From: Myxococcales bacterium
Lineage (GTDB): Bacteria > Myxococcota_A > Polyangia > Haliangiales > Haliangiaceae
Length of the DNA: 64,000 nt
Direction: 5' to 3'
Assembly (NCBI GenBank): GCA_028287135.1
Contig: JAQBQE010000035.1
Location: forward strand, 1 to 64,000
Both the position numbers and the translations under genes were made by a program. This document shows, in pieces, positions 63,936 to 64,000 of this stretch; within the stretch, counting starts at the first letter, position 1, and each line of letters begins with the position of its first letter. Under the pieces are notes generated by a model, which saw nothing but the letters and a program-made list of their open reading frames with translations, had not been told where the DNA came from and made no database searches.

Positions 63936-64000
63936 CTGCGGATTATAGCCGCGTAATCCCGCGACTCACGACTGGCTCACCCACGTCCTATCACCGGCGA

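Overview
The window is a GC-rich, very densely packed chromosomal segment. It most resembles a Myxococcota (myxobacterial) genome, possibly of the Haliangiales/Kofleriaceae kind. Pointers are a MYXO-CTERM-like sorting tail following a DUF4215-type Cys repeat, two eukaryote-like Ser/Thr kinases with unusual architectures, an OmpA protein with thrombospondin type 3 calcium repeats, many lipoproteins with Ala/Pro/Gly-rich linkers, and a 2,582-residue TPR protein. No rRNA, tRNA, CRISPR array, phage or intact transposase was seen. Several genes start at GTG and one apparently at CTG.

Layout. 0-0.7 kb: end of an inositol-3-phosphate synthase gene and a small membrane protein. 0.8-6.7 kb: a minus-strand operon asnB-type amidotransferase > AMP-forming acyl ligase > acyl carrier protein > NAD synthetase-type enzyme, facing a GNAT-fold gene. 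It looks like a tailoring module for an unknown acylated or amidated surface or small molecule. 6.8-13.1 kb: secreted and envelope proteins (Cys-rich lipoprotein, DUF2271/MYXO-CTERM protein, YqgE, two YceI proteins, an HExxH membrane protein), with a MITE-like palindromic element at 8.1-8.5 kb. 13.2-16.1 kb: aguB and aguA (agmatine to putrescine) around an oppositely oriented alpha/beta hydrolase and a second, short copy of the element. 16.3-22.6 kb: a receiver-like protein, a membrane Ser/Thr kinase, YebC, a vWA lipoprotein, an SDR, and a Tat-exported molybdopterin oxidoreductase paired with a PepSY membrane protein. 23-24.8 kb: a fold-III PLP decarboxylase and two uncharacterised proteins.

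25-36.3 kb is a surface-polysaccharide region: outer-membrane barrel, acidic/basic low-complexity protein, O-antigen ligase/polymerase, polysaccharide deacetylase, PilZ protein, family 4 glycosyltransferase, a BY-kinase-like protein with a broken P-loop, an OmpA/TSP3 protein, and TviB/TviC-type enzymes that would make UDP-GalNAcA from UDP-GlcNAc. 36.3-44.4 kb: a four-Cys mini-protein, a repeat protein, a contractile-injection-type AAA+ ATPase without injection-system genes, a four-TM protein, an SDR, a rhomboid protease, UspA, a thioredoxin with a His-rich tail, and a class II photolyase. 44.5-55 kb: a TonB-dependent receptor-like barrel and the giant TPR protein. 55-64 kb: secreted and SH3 proteins, enoyl-CoA hydratase, a DAG-kinase-like protein, a coiled-coil membrane protein, a periplasmic protein coupled to a Ser/Thr kinase, and a Gly-rich lipoprotein.

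Gene packing is extreme. Eight of thirteen convergent gene pairs overlap or are separated by at most 6 nt, leaving no room for intrinsic terminators. All functional calls rest on motif recognition by eye; no database search was run.
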